Source: Syntrophaceae bacterium UBA1411 (GTDB lineage Bacteria; Desulfobacterota; Syntrophia; Syntrophales; Smithellaceae). From it: a stretch of DNA of 6,906 nt. The DNA lies in contig DBPV01000097.1 in the NCBI GenBank assembly GCA_002304995.1, positions 514 through 7,419 of the forward strand, in the 5' to 3' direction. The translations under genes and the position numbers were made by a program. Below, one piece after another: positions 1 to 6,258 of this stretch. The stretch's first letter is position 1; the number at the start of each line of letters is the position of its first letter. The notes below the pieces were generated by a model. It had not been told where the DNA came from and ran no database searches. It saw only the letters and a list, made by a program, of their open reading frames with translations.

Positions 1-339
1 GAAGATTATCTCGTGCCGCAGGCGGCTGAATTTTACCGCAAACTGAGCAGCGTCTACACGCTGCGCGACCCGTTTCCCACCATTGCCGATTTCATGACCA
101 AGTTTGCCCGGACGCGTTTCCGGGAAGGCGTGCCGCTGCCGGAGGCGTTTTATGCGATTACGCTGATGCGCCGCCACATCTGGCTTTACGCCGAATTCCA
201 GGCCATTTTCATCAACGTGATGGAGCAGCAGCAGGCGCTCGACAGTCAGACCAGGACCATTCTGATTTTCGATTACATCGTCTACGTGCTGACCGACACC
301 TATGTGAAGCTTATGGGAGAGACTCCCGGAAAAAAATAA
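1..339 (+). CDS. C-terminal part of an uncharacterised helical protein (5' end outside window)
   Basis: I do not recognise this gene with certainty. The frame is open from base 1 and ends at TAA 337-339, giving 112 visible residues. A GTG at position 13 could serve as a start, but no ribosome binding site precedes it, so the gene most likely begins upstream of the window. The visible protein reads as amphipathic helices rich in Phe, Tyr, Arg and Leu, with no signal peptide or clear membrane segment. A stretch around GVPLPEAFYAITLMRRHIW followed by a Phe/Tyr-rich helix loosely resembles the helical sensor-type domains (RsbRD N-terminal-like) found alone or ahead of histidine kinases in deltaproteobacteria; that link is tentative. 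It ends 18 bases before atpD with no terminator between, so co-transcription is likely. It is not a known ATPase subunit, and any regulatory or assembly role would be speculation. Confidence 0.7.
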   Translation, partial: EDYLVPQAAEFYRKLSSVYTLRDPFPTIADFMTKFARTRFREGVPLPEAFYAITLMRRHIWLYAEFQAIFINVMEQQQALDSQTRTILIFDYIVYVLTDTYVKLMGETPGKK

Positions 340-342
340 AAA

Positions 343-350
343 AGAGGTGA
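343..350 (+). promoter_or_regulatory. Ribosome binding site of atpD
   Basis: AGAGGTGA lies 7 bases before the GTG at 358. It decides the non-ATG start, because the beta-type protein sequence begins exactly there and no suitable ATG lies in frame nearby. Confidence 0.75.
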
Positions 351-357
351 ACGAACC

Positions 358-1743
358 GTGGCCGAGCAAATTCATCAAGGAAGGGTATTATCCGTGCGCA
401 GCAGCGTCGTTGACATCTGGTTTCCCGTCGCGCCGCCGATCCGGAATGTCCTCATTTCCGGCGAAAAAGGGGAATACATCATCGAGGTGTTTACGCAACT
501 GGACAATAACACGGTCCGGGGCGTCGCGCTGACGCCGACACAGGGGCTGTCCCGGGGCGCCGTCGTTACGGACACCGGCAAGCCTTTCGAGGTTCCTGTC
601 GGGCAGGCGCTCATGGGACGGGTCTTCAACGTTTTCGGCAGCACCATCGACAAGAAAGGCGCCGTGGATGGCTGCGAACTGCGGTCGATTCACCATGAAC
701 CGATTCCGCTGCGCGACCAGTCCACCGTTTCCGAAATTTTCGAAACGGGCATCAAGGCCATCGACGTGCTGGCGCCGCTCGAGCGCGGCGGCAAGGCGGG
801 GCTCTTCGGCGGCGCGGGCGTCGGCAAGACCGTTCTCATCACGGAAATGATCCACAACACCGTCAGCGCGCACGAGGGCATGAGCATCTTCTGCGGCATC
901 GGCGAGCGCTGCCGCGAAGGCGAGGAGCTTTACCGCGAAATGGAGGAAAGCGGCGTTCTGGGGAACACCGTGATGGTGTTCGGCCAGATGAACGAGCCGC
1001 CCGGCGCCCGGTTCCGCGTGGGGCACGCGGCGCTGACCATGGCGGAATACTTCCGCGACGACGCCAAGCAGGACGTGCTTCTGATGATCGACAACATCTT
1101 CCGTTTCATCCAGGCGGGCATGGAAGTGTCGGGCCTCCTGGGGCAGCTGCCGTCGCGGCTGGGGTATCAGCCGACGCTGGCTACGGAGCTTGCGGAACTC
1201 GAGGAGCGCATCTGCAACACCAAGACCGGCGCGATCACGTCCATTCAGGCGGTGTACGTGCCGGCGGACGACTTCACCGATCCCTCGGCCGTGCACACCT
1301 TCGGCCATCTGTCCGCGACCATCGCGCTGTCGCGCAAGCGCGCCAGTGAAGGCCTGTATCCTGCGATCGACCTCCTGCAGTCCGGCTCCAAGATGCTGAT
1401 GCCGAACATCGCCGGCGAGCGCCACTACAAAATCGCCCAGGAGATCCGCAAGACGCTGGCCATTTACGAAGATCTCAAGGACATCATCGCCATGCTGGGC
1501 ATCTCGGAGCTGTCCCGCGAGGATCAGCGGACCGTGTTCCGGGCGCGGCGGCTGGAGCGGTTTTTCACGCAGCCGTTCTTCGTCACCGAGCAGTTCACGG
1601 GAACGGAAGGCAAGATGGTGTCGCGCGAGGAAACGCTAAACGGGTGCGAACGGATCCTCAACGACGAATTCGCGGATTATCCGGAGCGCGCGCTGTACAT
1701 GATCGGATCGATTGAAGAGGCGAAGATCAACCATGCTGCTTAA
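358..1743 (+). CDS. atpD: N-type F1Fo-ATPase, F1 subunit beta (catalytic)
   Basis: This is the catalytic subunit of F1, with three copies per complex, hydrolysing or synthesising ATP at the inner face of the membrane. The 461-residue product has an N-terminal beta-barrel (about 1-80), the P-loop GGAGVGKT (151-158, Lys157), the GERCREG segment with the expected catalytic Glu183, a Walker B strand ending at Asp245 (VLLMIDNIFRF), the GYQPTLATEL region near 269-278, and the adenine-pocket Tyr334 in GLYPAIDLLQSGS. The C-terminal helical lever holds SELSRED (383-389) where housekeeping beta has DELSEED. The start is GTG with a good ribosome binding site. Beta is the first subunit gene, as is typical of N-ATPase operons, whereas housekeeping operons place it near the end. 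Divergent details such as LLQSGSKML in place of the usual PLDSTSRxL support the alternate-type family. Its 3' end overlaps atpC by 11 bases. Confidence 0.97.
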   Translation: MAEQIHQGRVLSVRSSVVDIWFPVAPPIRNVLISGEKGEYIIEVFTQLDNNTVRGVALTPTQGLSRGAVVTDTGKPFEVPVGQALMGRVFNVFGSTIDKKGAVDGCELRSIHHEPIPLRDQSTVSEIFETGIKAIDVLAPLERGGKAGLFGGAGVGKTVLITEMIHNTVSAHEGMSIFCGIGERCREGEELYREMEESGVLGNTVMVFGQMNEPPGARFRVGHAALTMAEYFRDDAKQDVLLMIDNIFRFIQAGMEVSGLLGQLPSRLGYQPTLATELAELEERICNTKTGAITSIQAVYVPADDFTDPSAVHTFGHLSATIALSRKRASEGLYPAIDLLQSGSKMLMPNIAGERHYKIAQEIRKTLAIYEDLKDIIAMLGISELSREDQRTVFRARRLERFFTQPFFVTEQFTGTEGKMVSREETLNGCERILNDEFADYPERALYMIGSIEEAKINHAA

Positions 1744-2113
1744 AATTTTACTGCCGGCGGAAGTGCTGATGGAGCGGGAAGTCAAGAAGATCGTCGCAGA
1801 GGCGGAAAACGGGTCTTTCTGCCTGATGCCGAACCACATCGACTTTGTCGCCACGCTGGCGCCGGGCATCTTTTCCTACGAGCTGGCGGAGGGCGGCCAG
1901 GAGCTTCTGGCCATGGACGTGGGCACCCTGGTGAAAAAAGGATCGGACGTCCTGGTGTCCACGCGCAACGCCGTCAGGGCGGCGGAGCTGGGAAAGCTCA
2001 AACAGGTGGTGGTGCAGCAGTACGACGCGCTCGACGAGCGCGAAAAGCTGGTGCGCTCCGCCGCGGCGAAACTCGAGGCGTCTCTGATCCGGCGCTTCGT
2101 CGAACTGAAGTAG
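1733..2113 (+). CDS. atpC: N-type F1Fo-ATPase, F1 subunit epsilon
   Basis: Epsilon is the small central-stalk subunit that binds gamma and the c-ring; in many F-ATPases it also restrains hydrolysis. The 126-residue product begins MLLKILLPAEVL and shows the family's beta-sandwich signature ENGSFCLMPNHIDFVATLAPGI (about 25-46, quoted here in part) followed by a strand-rich stretch to about 80. A charged helical hairpin (about 86-126) follows. The length is slightly below that of E. coli epsilon. The ATG at 1733 lies inside the end of atpD, with an AGAGG 12 bases ahead (1716-1720), so translational coupling is likely. A TTG at 1712 would add 7 residues but lacks family support. The position directly after beta fits both housekeeping and N-type operons. 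Confidence 0.93.
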   Translation: MLLKILLPAEVLMEREVKKIVAEAENGSFCLMPNHIDFVATLAPGIFSYELAEGGQELLAMDVGTLVKKGSDVLVSTRNAVRAAELGKLKQVVVQQYDALDEREKLVRSAAAKLEASLIRRFVELK

Positions 2114-2168
2114 GGCGCGATTCCGACCGCGCGCACGGACCCCAACGAGCAATGAAGGGAAGTTGAAC

Positions 2169-2498
2169 ATGGCTGAAATACGACGAACCACCAACCGGCG
2201 CCGGAAGGCGGCGGATCATTTTACGGAGAAAGTCGCCCAGCGGGAAGCGCTGCGCATCCGGGGCCTCAAACACAAGAATGAAACGGTCTGGTTCGGCCTG
2301 GGAATGTTCGGCATCATCGGCTGGGCGGTGGCCATTCCCACGCTCATCGGCATCGCGCTGGGCCTCTGGATCGACCGCACCTGGCCCAGCCAGTATTCCT
2401 GGGCGCTGATGCTGCTCATTCTCGGCGTGATCGTCGGCTGCATCAACGCCGCTTACTGGGTCCGGAAGATCCGCAGCACGATCATTGAAGAGGACTGA
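2169..2498 (+). CDS. atpQ: N-ATPase operon membrane protein AtpQ (AtpI/AtpZ-like)
   Basis: This is a small two-helix inner-membrane protein of 109 residues. The first 38 residues are strongly basic and soluble. Two hydrophobic segments follow, at about 40-66 and 77-97, separated by the short hairpin DRTWPSQYS. The motif GWAVAIPTLIGIALGLWIDR in the first helix is the kind seen in AtpZ/AtpI-like proteins and in AtpQ of N-ATPase operons. Its place between epsilon and AtpR is diagnostic of this operon type. The family is thought to assist assembly of the membrane sector; no catalytic role is known, and nothing in the sequence shows one. I chose ATG 2169 because AAGGGA (2155-2160) sits 8 bases upstream; TTG 2163 would add only two residues. 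Confidence 0.88.
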   Translation: MAEIRRTTNRRRKAADHFTEKVAQREALRIRGLKHKNETVWFGLGMFGIIGWAVAIPTLIGIALGLWIDRTWPSQYSWALMLLILGVIVGCINAAYWVRKIRSTIIEED

Positions 2499-2499
2499 A

Positions 2500-2802
2500 A
2501 TGAAGATGAACGCGATGCTGATGCTTATCCTGATGTTTGCCGTGGGACTGGCCCTGGGCGCTTTCTATTTTATCAGCCTCTGGCAGACCGTGAAGCGGCT
2601 GTCCCGCACGGAAAGCCGCGCGCGATTGCTCATCGTCAGTTATCTGCTGCGCCTGTCGGTTGTCTTACCGGCTTTTTATTTTCTCCTGAAAGACGGCCAC
2701 TGGGAGAGGCTGGCCATCGCCCTGGTCGGATTTGTGGTGATGCGCAAGATCCTCACGCATCATTTCGGGCCGCCCAAGATGCTGGAAGCGGTTCCTGAAT
2801 AG
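2500..2802 (+). CDS. atpR: N-ATPase operon membrane protein AtpR
   Basis: This is a 100-residue membrane protein with three hydrophobic segments at about 4-28, 42-63 and 67-84, and a short hydrophilic tail. Arg51 falls inside the second segment (SYLLRLSVVLPAFYF), an unusual buried charge. In the N-ATPase family such AtpR arginines have been suggested to contact the c-subunit carboxylates during ring assembly; that is a hypothesis and not visible here. The start codon is one base after the atpQ stop, and GAAGAGGA (2487-2494) lies 5 bases before it. In-frame ATG codons at 2506 and 2515 are possible alternatives. The protein is recognised mainly by its place between AtpQ and subunit a and by its three-helix layout. 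Confidence 0.85.
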   Translation: MKMNAMLMLILMFAVGLALGAFYFISLWQTVKRLSRTESRARLLIVSYLLRLSVVLPAFYFLLKDGHWERLAIALVGFVVMRKILTHHFGPPKMLEAVPE

Positions 2803-2837
2803 AGGGTGGATACCGATCAACCGATAAAGGAGTTTGT

Positions 2838-3563
2838 ATGGAAGTCGTATCGCTCAATCAGATCAGTCCGGATCAGGTGATCCTCTGGAGCTGGAACTTT
2901 ATTACGATCAACGTGACCATCCTCTACACCTGGCTGGTCATGGCCATCCTGGTCGGCGGATCGCATTTGATCACCCGCAACCTGTCCTCGGAAATGAATG
3001 TATCGCGCTGGCAGCATTTCCTGGAGGTGGTGATTTCCATCATCCGGGGGGAAATCAGCGAGATGACCAAAAAAGGCGCGGATCATTACGTTCCGCTGGT
3101 CGGCACGCTCTTTCTGTTCATCTGTGTGTCCAACGTGCTGGTGATTGTGCCGGGGTTTGTCGCCCCGACATCGTCCATGACGACCACCGCGGCGCTCGCG
3201 ACCTGTGTGTTTATCGCCGTTCCCTTCTATGGGATTTCCCGCAACGGCCTTTTGCACTACGTCAAGGAATATTTCCAGCCGACGTTCATCTTCTTTCCGT
3301 TCCACGTCATGGGCGAACTGTCGCGGACGCTGGCGCTCACGGTCCGGCTCTTCGGCAACATCATGAGCCACGAAAAAGTCATCGGCATTCTGCTGGCCGT
3401 TACGCCCTTTCTGTTTCCGGTCGTGATGCAGATTCTGGGGCTTCTGATCGGCGTGATTCAGGCCTACATTTTTGCAATCCTTTCCATGGTGTATATCGCC
3501 TCGGCGCTTTCCGCGGAGGACGAGGCGCATACGGCAGTTAAAAAAGAGGGCTCAGGAGCCTGA
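2838..3563 (+). CDS. atpB: N-type F1Fo-ATPase, Fo subunit a
   Basis: Subunit a is the stator half of the ion channel in the inner membrane and carries ions to and from the c-ring. The product has 241 residues, shorter than the 271 of E. coli, and several hydrophobic segments (about 24-45, 84-106, 115-133, 183-222). The stator arginine is Arg170 in TVRLFGN, with Asn174 and Glu179 at the positions of E. coli Asn214 and Glu219. Gln209 in GVIQAYIFAILSMVYI matches the polar residue of the last helix (E. coli Gln252). The ATG at 2838 follows AAAGGAG (2826-2832) by 5 bases. The tail is short and charged. All key channel residues are present, so the subunit should be functional. Confidence 0.95.
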   Translation: MEVVSLNQISPDQVILWSWNFITINVTILYTWLVMAILVGGSHLITRNLSSEMNVSRWQHFLEVVISIIRGEISEMTKKGADHYVPLVGTLFLFICVSNVLVIVPGFVAPTSSMTTTAALATCVFIAVPFYGISRNGLLHYVKEYFQPTFIFFPFHVMGELSRTLALTVRLFGNIMSHEKVIGILLAVTPFLFPVVMQILGLLIGVIQAYIFAILSMVYIASALSAEDEAHTAVKKEGSGA

Positions 3564-3575
3564 TAAACTGAAATT

Positions 3576-3585
3576 AAAGGAGGAG
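3576..3585 (+). promoter_or_regulatory. Very strong ribosome binding site of atpE
   Basis: AAAGGAGGAG contains a perfect AAGGAGG core (3577-3583), 7 bases before the ATG and in an A/T-rich setting. It is the best match to the 16S rRNA tail in the window. This suits a subunit needed in many more copies than its neighbours on the same transcript. Confidence 0.7.
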
Positions 3586-3590
3586 TATTT

Positions 3591-3857
3591 ATGGACAATG
3601 TAAGTCTCGTCGCGATGGCCTCGATTATCGGTGCGGGTTTGGCAATGGGGATCGGTTCGATCGGTCCTGGCTTAGGCATGGGGCAGGCAATCGCCCAGGC
3701 GCTGGCCGCGATCGCCCAGCAGCCGGATGAGAGGAATTCCTTGACGCGAACGCTTTTCGTCGGATTGGCCATGATTGAATCCATCGCCATTTACTGCTTC
3801 GTGATTTCCATGATTCTGATTTTCGCCAATCCTTTCTGGGGTCACATTACCAAGTGA
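3591..3857 (+). CDS. atpE: N-type F1Fo-ATPase, Fo subunit c (rotor ring)
   Basis: Subunit c is an 88-residue hairpin that oligomerises into the rotor ring. Helix 1 (about 6-42) has the glycine-rich packing motif GAGLAMGIGSIGPGLGMG. The polar loop is AQQPDERN (42-49) and helix 2 spans about 52-80, followed by the ending NPFWGHITK. Glu63 in MIESIAIY is the ion-binding carboxylate, placed in helix 2 as usual. Compared with the well-studied sodium-type ring of Ilyobacter, Ser64 and Tyr68 are kept, but the helix 1 ligand (Gln32 there) is Met30 and the ligand Thr67 is Ile65. This argues against a complete sodium site. Gln32 here is two residues further on and would face elsewhere on a regular helix. 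The LFVGLAMIES and ANPFW segments are typical of N-type c subunits. Confidence 0.96.
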   Translation: MDNVSLVAMASIIGAGLAMGIGSIGPGLGMGQAIAQALAAIAQQPDERNSLTRTLFVGLAMIESIAIYCFVISMILIFANPFWGHITK

Positions 3858-3869
3858 GGGGGATGATCC

Positions 3870-4640
3870 ATGCATATCGACTGGTTTGTGTTTTTGGCGC
3901 AGATCTTTAATTTCCTCCTGCTGATGTATCTGCTGAAGCGGTTTTTGTACGGGCGGATCATCAAGGCCATGGACGACCGGGAAGCCAAGATCGCCGCGCG
4001 CTTCGCGGAAGCGGAGGCGCTGCAGGCCAAGGCGCAGGAGGAAGCCCGGCTCTATGAGCAGCGCAATCAGATGCTCAACGAGAAGAAGGAAGTGATGCTC
4101 AACGAGGCGACGATGGCGGCGGACGCCAAGCGCAGGGAACTGATGGAAAAAGTGCGCGAAGAAGTCGATACGGTCAAAACCCGGTGGCAGGAGATGCTGC
4201 TCCGCGAGCAGGACGCCTTCTTCTACGATCTGCGCCAGAGAGCCGCCAAACAGCTCTACGCGACGGCGCGCAAGGCTCTGTCCGATCTGGCCGACGAGGA
4301 ACTGGAGGACCGGATCATCGAGGAATTCCTCCGGCGGCTCCAGGCGCTCGATGCGGAGAAAAGCAGACAGCTCCGTCTGGCGATCACCGGCGGCGGCAAT
4401 CGCGTGACCGTGCAGAGCGCCTTCGGCATTCCGGCCCCGCGGCAGTCGCAGATCGAAGAGGTTTTGAAAAAGCAGATCACCAACGGCTTTACCATCCGCT
4501 ATCTGCATGAGCCGGACGTGGTTTCAGGCATCGAGCTCCGGGTCAACGGCCATAAAATCGCCTGGAGCCTCAACGAGTATCTGGAGACCCTGGTGGAGAG
4601 CCTGACGGAAACGCTCCAGAAAGAAGCGCATGCGGCATAA
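3870..4640 (+). CDS. atpF: N-type F1Fo-ATPase, long subunit b with delta-like C-terminal domain
   Basis: This is the peripheral-stalk subunit. It has 256 residues against about 156 for E. coli b. A single N-terminal membrane helix (about 5-25, WFVFLAQIFNFLLLMYLLKRF) is followed by a long, highly charged Glu/Lys/Arg/Ala-rich coiled coil (about 35-165). From about 178 to 245 the sequence changes to a compact fold resembling the C-terminal domain of delta/OSCP: VQSAFGIPAPRQSQIEEVL, then ITNGFTIRYLHEPDVVSGIE and VNGHKIAWSLNEYLETL. No separate atpH lies in the operon, so this domain probably takes over delta's task of tying the stalk to alpha. The ATG at 3870 is 6 bases after GAGGGGGA (3856-3863), which overlaps the atpE stop codon. 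Only one b gene is present, so a homodimeric stalk is likely. Confidence 0.93.
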   Translation: MHIDWFVFLAQIFNFLLLMYLLKRFLYGRIIKAMDDREAKIAARFAEAEALQAKAQEEARLYEQRNQMLNEKKEVMLNEATMAADAKRRELMEKVREEVDTVKTRWQEMLLREQDAFFYDLRQRAAKQLYATARKALSDLADEELEDRIIEEFLRRLQALDAEKSRQLRLAITGGGNRVTVQSAFGIPAPRQSQIEEVLKKQITNGFTIRYLHEPDVVSGIELRVNGHKIAWSLNEYLETLVESLTETLQKEAHAA

Positions 4641-4646
4641 CGTCAT

Positions 4647-4674
4647 GTAGGGGACAGTCGCGACTGTTCCCTAC
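4647..4674. repeat. 28-base near-perfect palindrome between atpF and atpA
   Basis: The left arm GTAGGGGACAGTCG and right arm CGACTGTTCCCTAC pair over 14 positions with one G-T wobble and no spacer. In RNA this makes a stem of about 12 pairs with a CGCG loop. It fills more than half of the 49-base spacer and ends 3 bases before the atpA ribosome binding site. No T-run follows, so it is not an intrinsic terminator. It resembles dispersed palindromic (REP-like) repeats of bacterial genomes, or it may be a processing or stabilising hairpin; one copy in one window cannot settle which. Confidence 0.8.
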
Positions 4675-4677
4675 CAC

Positions 4678-4683
4678 AGGAGG
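4678..4683 (+). promoter_or_regulatory. Ribosome binding site of atpA
   Basis: A consensus AGGAGG lies 6 bases before the ATG at 4690. It is just outside the palindrome's right arm, so the hairpin would leave it free while bringing it close to the stem base. Confidence 0.75.
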
Positions 4684-4689
4684 CAGCAA

Positions 4690-6258
4690 ATGAATCAGGA
4701 AACAACGCCATTGGAAAGTCAGGAACTGAAAACCTTTCTGGACGACACGTTTGACACCATGGAAAAGGTTTTGGACGAACAGAATCCTGAACTGAGACAA
4801 TATGAAATCGGCACCGTCCAGTTCGTCGGCCGCGATATCGCCCGGGTCAGCGGTCTGCCGCACATCCGCGCGGAGGAACTGGTTCGGTTTTCGGGCAACT
4901 ACATGGGCCTGGTGTTCAACATCGACCCCAAGGAAATCGGCGTGATTCTCCTGGACCCGAGCGAGCATCTGCAGGTGGGCTCCGAAGTACAGCGCACCAA
5001 GCGCGTCCTGGACGTGCCCGTGGGCGACGGCCTTCTGGGGCGGATCGTCGATCCGCTGGGGCGTCCGCTCGACGGCCTGGGCGAGGTCAGCACGGTCCTG
5101 CGGCTGCCGGTGGAGCGTCCCGCGCCCGCGGTCATGGACCGCGCTCCGGTGACGGTTCCGCTGCAGACCGGCATCAAGGTGATCGACGCGCTGATTCCCA
5201 TCGGACGCGGCCAGCGCGAGCTCATCCTGGGCGACCGGCAGACCGGCAAGACGGCCATTGCCGTCGATACGATCATCAACCAGAAGCAGACGGGCATTCT
5301 CTCCATTTACTGCGCCGTCGGCAAGAAGAGCGCGGACGTGGCCAAGGTCATCGCCGAACTGCGCGACCACGGCGTCATGGGATCCTGCATCGTGGTCGTG
5401 GCCACCGGCGAAGACACGCCGGGGCTCCAGTTCATTGCGCCTTACGCGGCCACGAGCATGGCGGAGTATTTCGTCGAGCAGGGCCGGGACGTGCTGATCG
5501 TGTACGACGATCTGACCTCGCATGCGCGGGCCTACCGTGAAGTGTCGCTGCTTTTGCGGCGGCCGCCGGGACGCGAAGCCTTCCCCGGCGACATCTTTTA
5601 CATCCACTCCCGCCTCCTGGAGCGCTCCACGCACATGCGTCCCGAACTGGGCGGCGGCTCGCTCACGTCTTTGCCGGTCGTCGAAACGGAGGCGCAGGAC
5701 ATGTCGTCCTACATTCCGACGAACCTGATTTCCATCACGGACGGTCAGATTTACCTGTCGCCGGTGCTTTTCAACAAGGGCATTCTGCCGGCGGTGGACG
5801 TCGGCAAATCCGTTTCGCGCGTCGGCGGCAAGACGCAGCTGCCCGCCTACCGGTCCGTCGCGGGGGATTTGCGCCTGTCCTACACGCAGTTCGAGGAGCT
5901 GGAATCGTTTTCCCGGTTCGGGACAAGGCTCGACGACGCCACGCGCCGGACCCTCGAGCGCGGCTGGCGTGTCCGCGAAATTCTCAAGCAGGGACAGTAC
6001 CGTCCCCTGCGCGCCTCCGAGCAGATCGCGTCGCTTCTGTCGATCACGGGCGGCGCCCTGGACCGGGTGCCGATCGAAAAGATCCGCGAGGCGGAGACGC
6101 GTCTCCTGGACGTCGTGAACGAACAGCTTCCGGAACTGTGCGCGCGCATCGAGGACGGCAAGAAAATGGACATTGCAGACCGCGACAGCGTTTTGAGCAA
6201 GATCAAACCGGCCATTGCACCGCTTGAAGAGGTCGAGGAAGCCAATGCAAACAACTGA
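4690..6258 (+). CDS. atpA: N-type F1Fo-ATPase, F1 subunit alpha
   Basis: Alpha is the non-catalytic nucleotide-binding subunit of F1; three copies alternate with beta. The product has 522 residues. An extended acidic N-terminal helix (about 1-38) precedes the beta-barrel (about 39-110). The P-loop GDRQTGKT is at 181-188 (Lys187) and the Walker B strand VLIVYDD at 268-274. The segment SRVGGKTQLPAYR contains Arg377, which matches the arginine finger of E. coli alpha (Arg376) that reaches into the beta catalytic site. A C-terminal helical domain runs from about 385. Alpha is placed after b rather than after a delta gene, again the N-type layout. The N-terminal segment, which binds delta in other F-ATPases, is longer and more acidic than in E. 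coli; it may be adapted to the delta-like domain of AtpF, which is inference. The 3' end overlaps atpG by 14 bases. Confidence 0.97.
   Translation: MNQETTPLESQELKTFLDDTFDTMEKVLDEQNPELRQYEIGTVQFVGRDIARVSGLPHIRAEELVRFSGNYMGLVFNIDPKEIGVILLDPSEHLQVGSEVQRTKRVLDVPVGDGLLGRIVDPLGRPLDGLGEVSTVLRLPVERPAPAVMDRAPVTVPLQTGIKVIDALIPIGRGQRELILGDRQTGKTAIAVDTIINQKQTGILSIYCAVGKKSADVAKVIAELRDHGVMGSCIVVVATGEDTPGLQFIAPYAATSMAEYFVEQGRDVLIVYDDLTSHARAYREVSLLLRRPPGREAFPGDIFYIHSRLLERSTHMRPELGGGSLTSLPVVETEAQDMSSYIPTNLISITDGQIYLSPVLFNKGILPAVDVGKSVSRVGGKTQLPAYRSVAGDLRLSYTQFEELESFSRFGTRLDDATRRTLERGWRVREILKQGQYRPLRASEQIASLLSITGGALDRVPIEKIREAETRLLDVVNEQLPELCARIEDGKKMDIADRDSVLSKIKPAIAPLEEVEEANANN

Noticed and set aside
315..338. 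Hairpin GGGAG-AGA-CTCCC followed by an A-rich run, terminator-like
   Set aside because: The run after the stem is A, not T, on the + strand; on the minus strand the T-run would come before the stem. It also lies inside the upstream coding frame. It is not an intrinsic terminator in either direction.
388..1425. 345-residue open frame on the minus strand opposite atpD
   Set aside because: Same cause: it is a shadow of beta, with His/Arg/Gln-rich composition and no recognisable domain.
2114..2168. Possible GCGCG/CGCGC stem in the gap between atpC and atpQ
   Set aside because: It has only five pairs with an 8-base loop in GC-rich sequence and no T-run; expected by chance. I see no promoter boxes in this gap.
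2812..2827. Tandem ACCGATCA/ACCGATAA before atpB
   Set aside because: Two imperfect 8-base copies are too short to claim as an operator or repeat, and the second runs into the ribosome binding site.
2834..3541. 235-residue open frame on the + strand in another frame over atpB
   Set aside because: The overlapped frame encodes an unmistakable subunit a with the stator arginine and a proper ribosome binding site. The alternative translation is hydrophilic and repetitive in codon-shift fashion.
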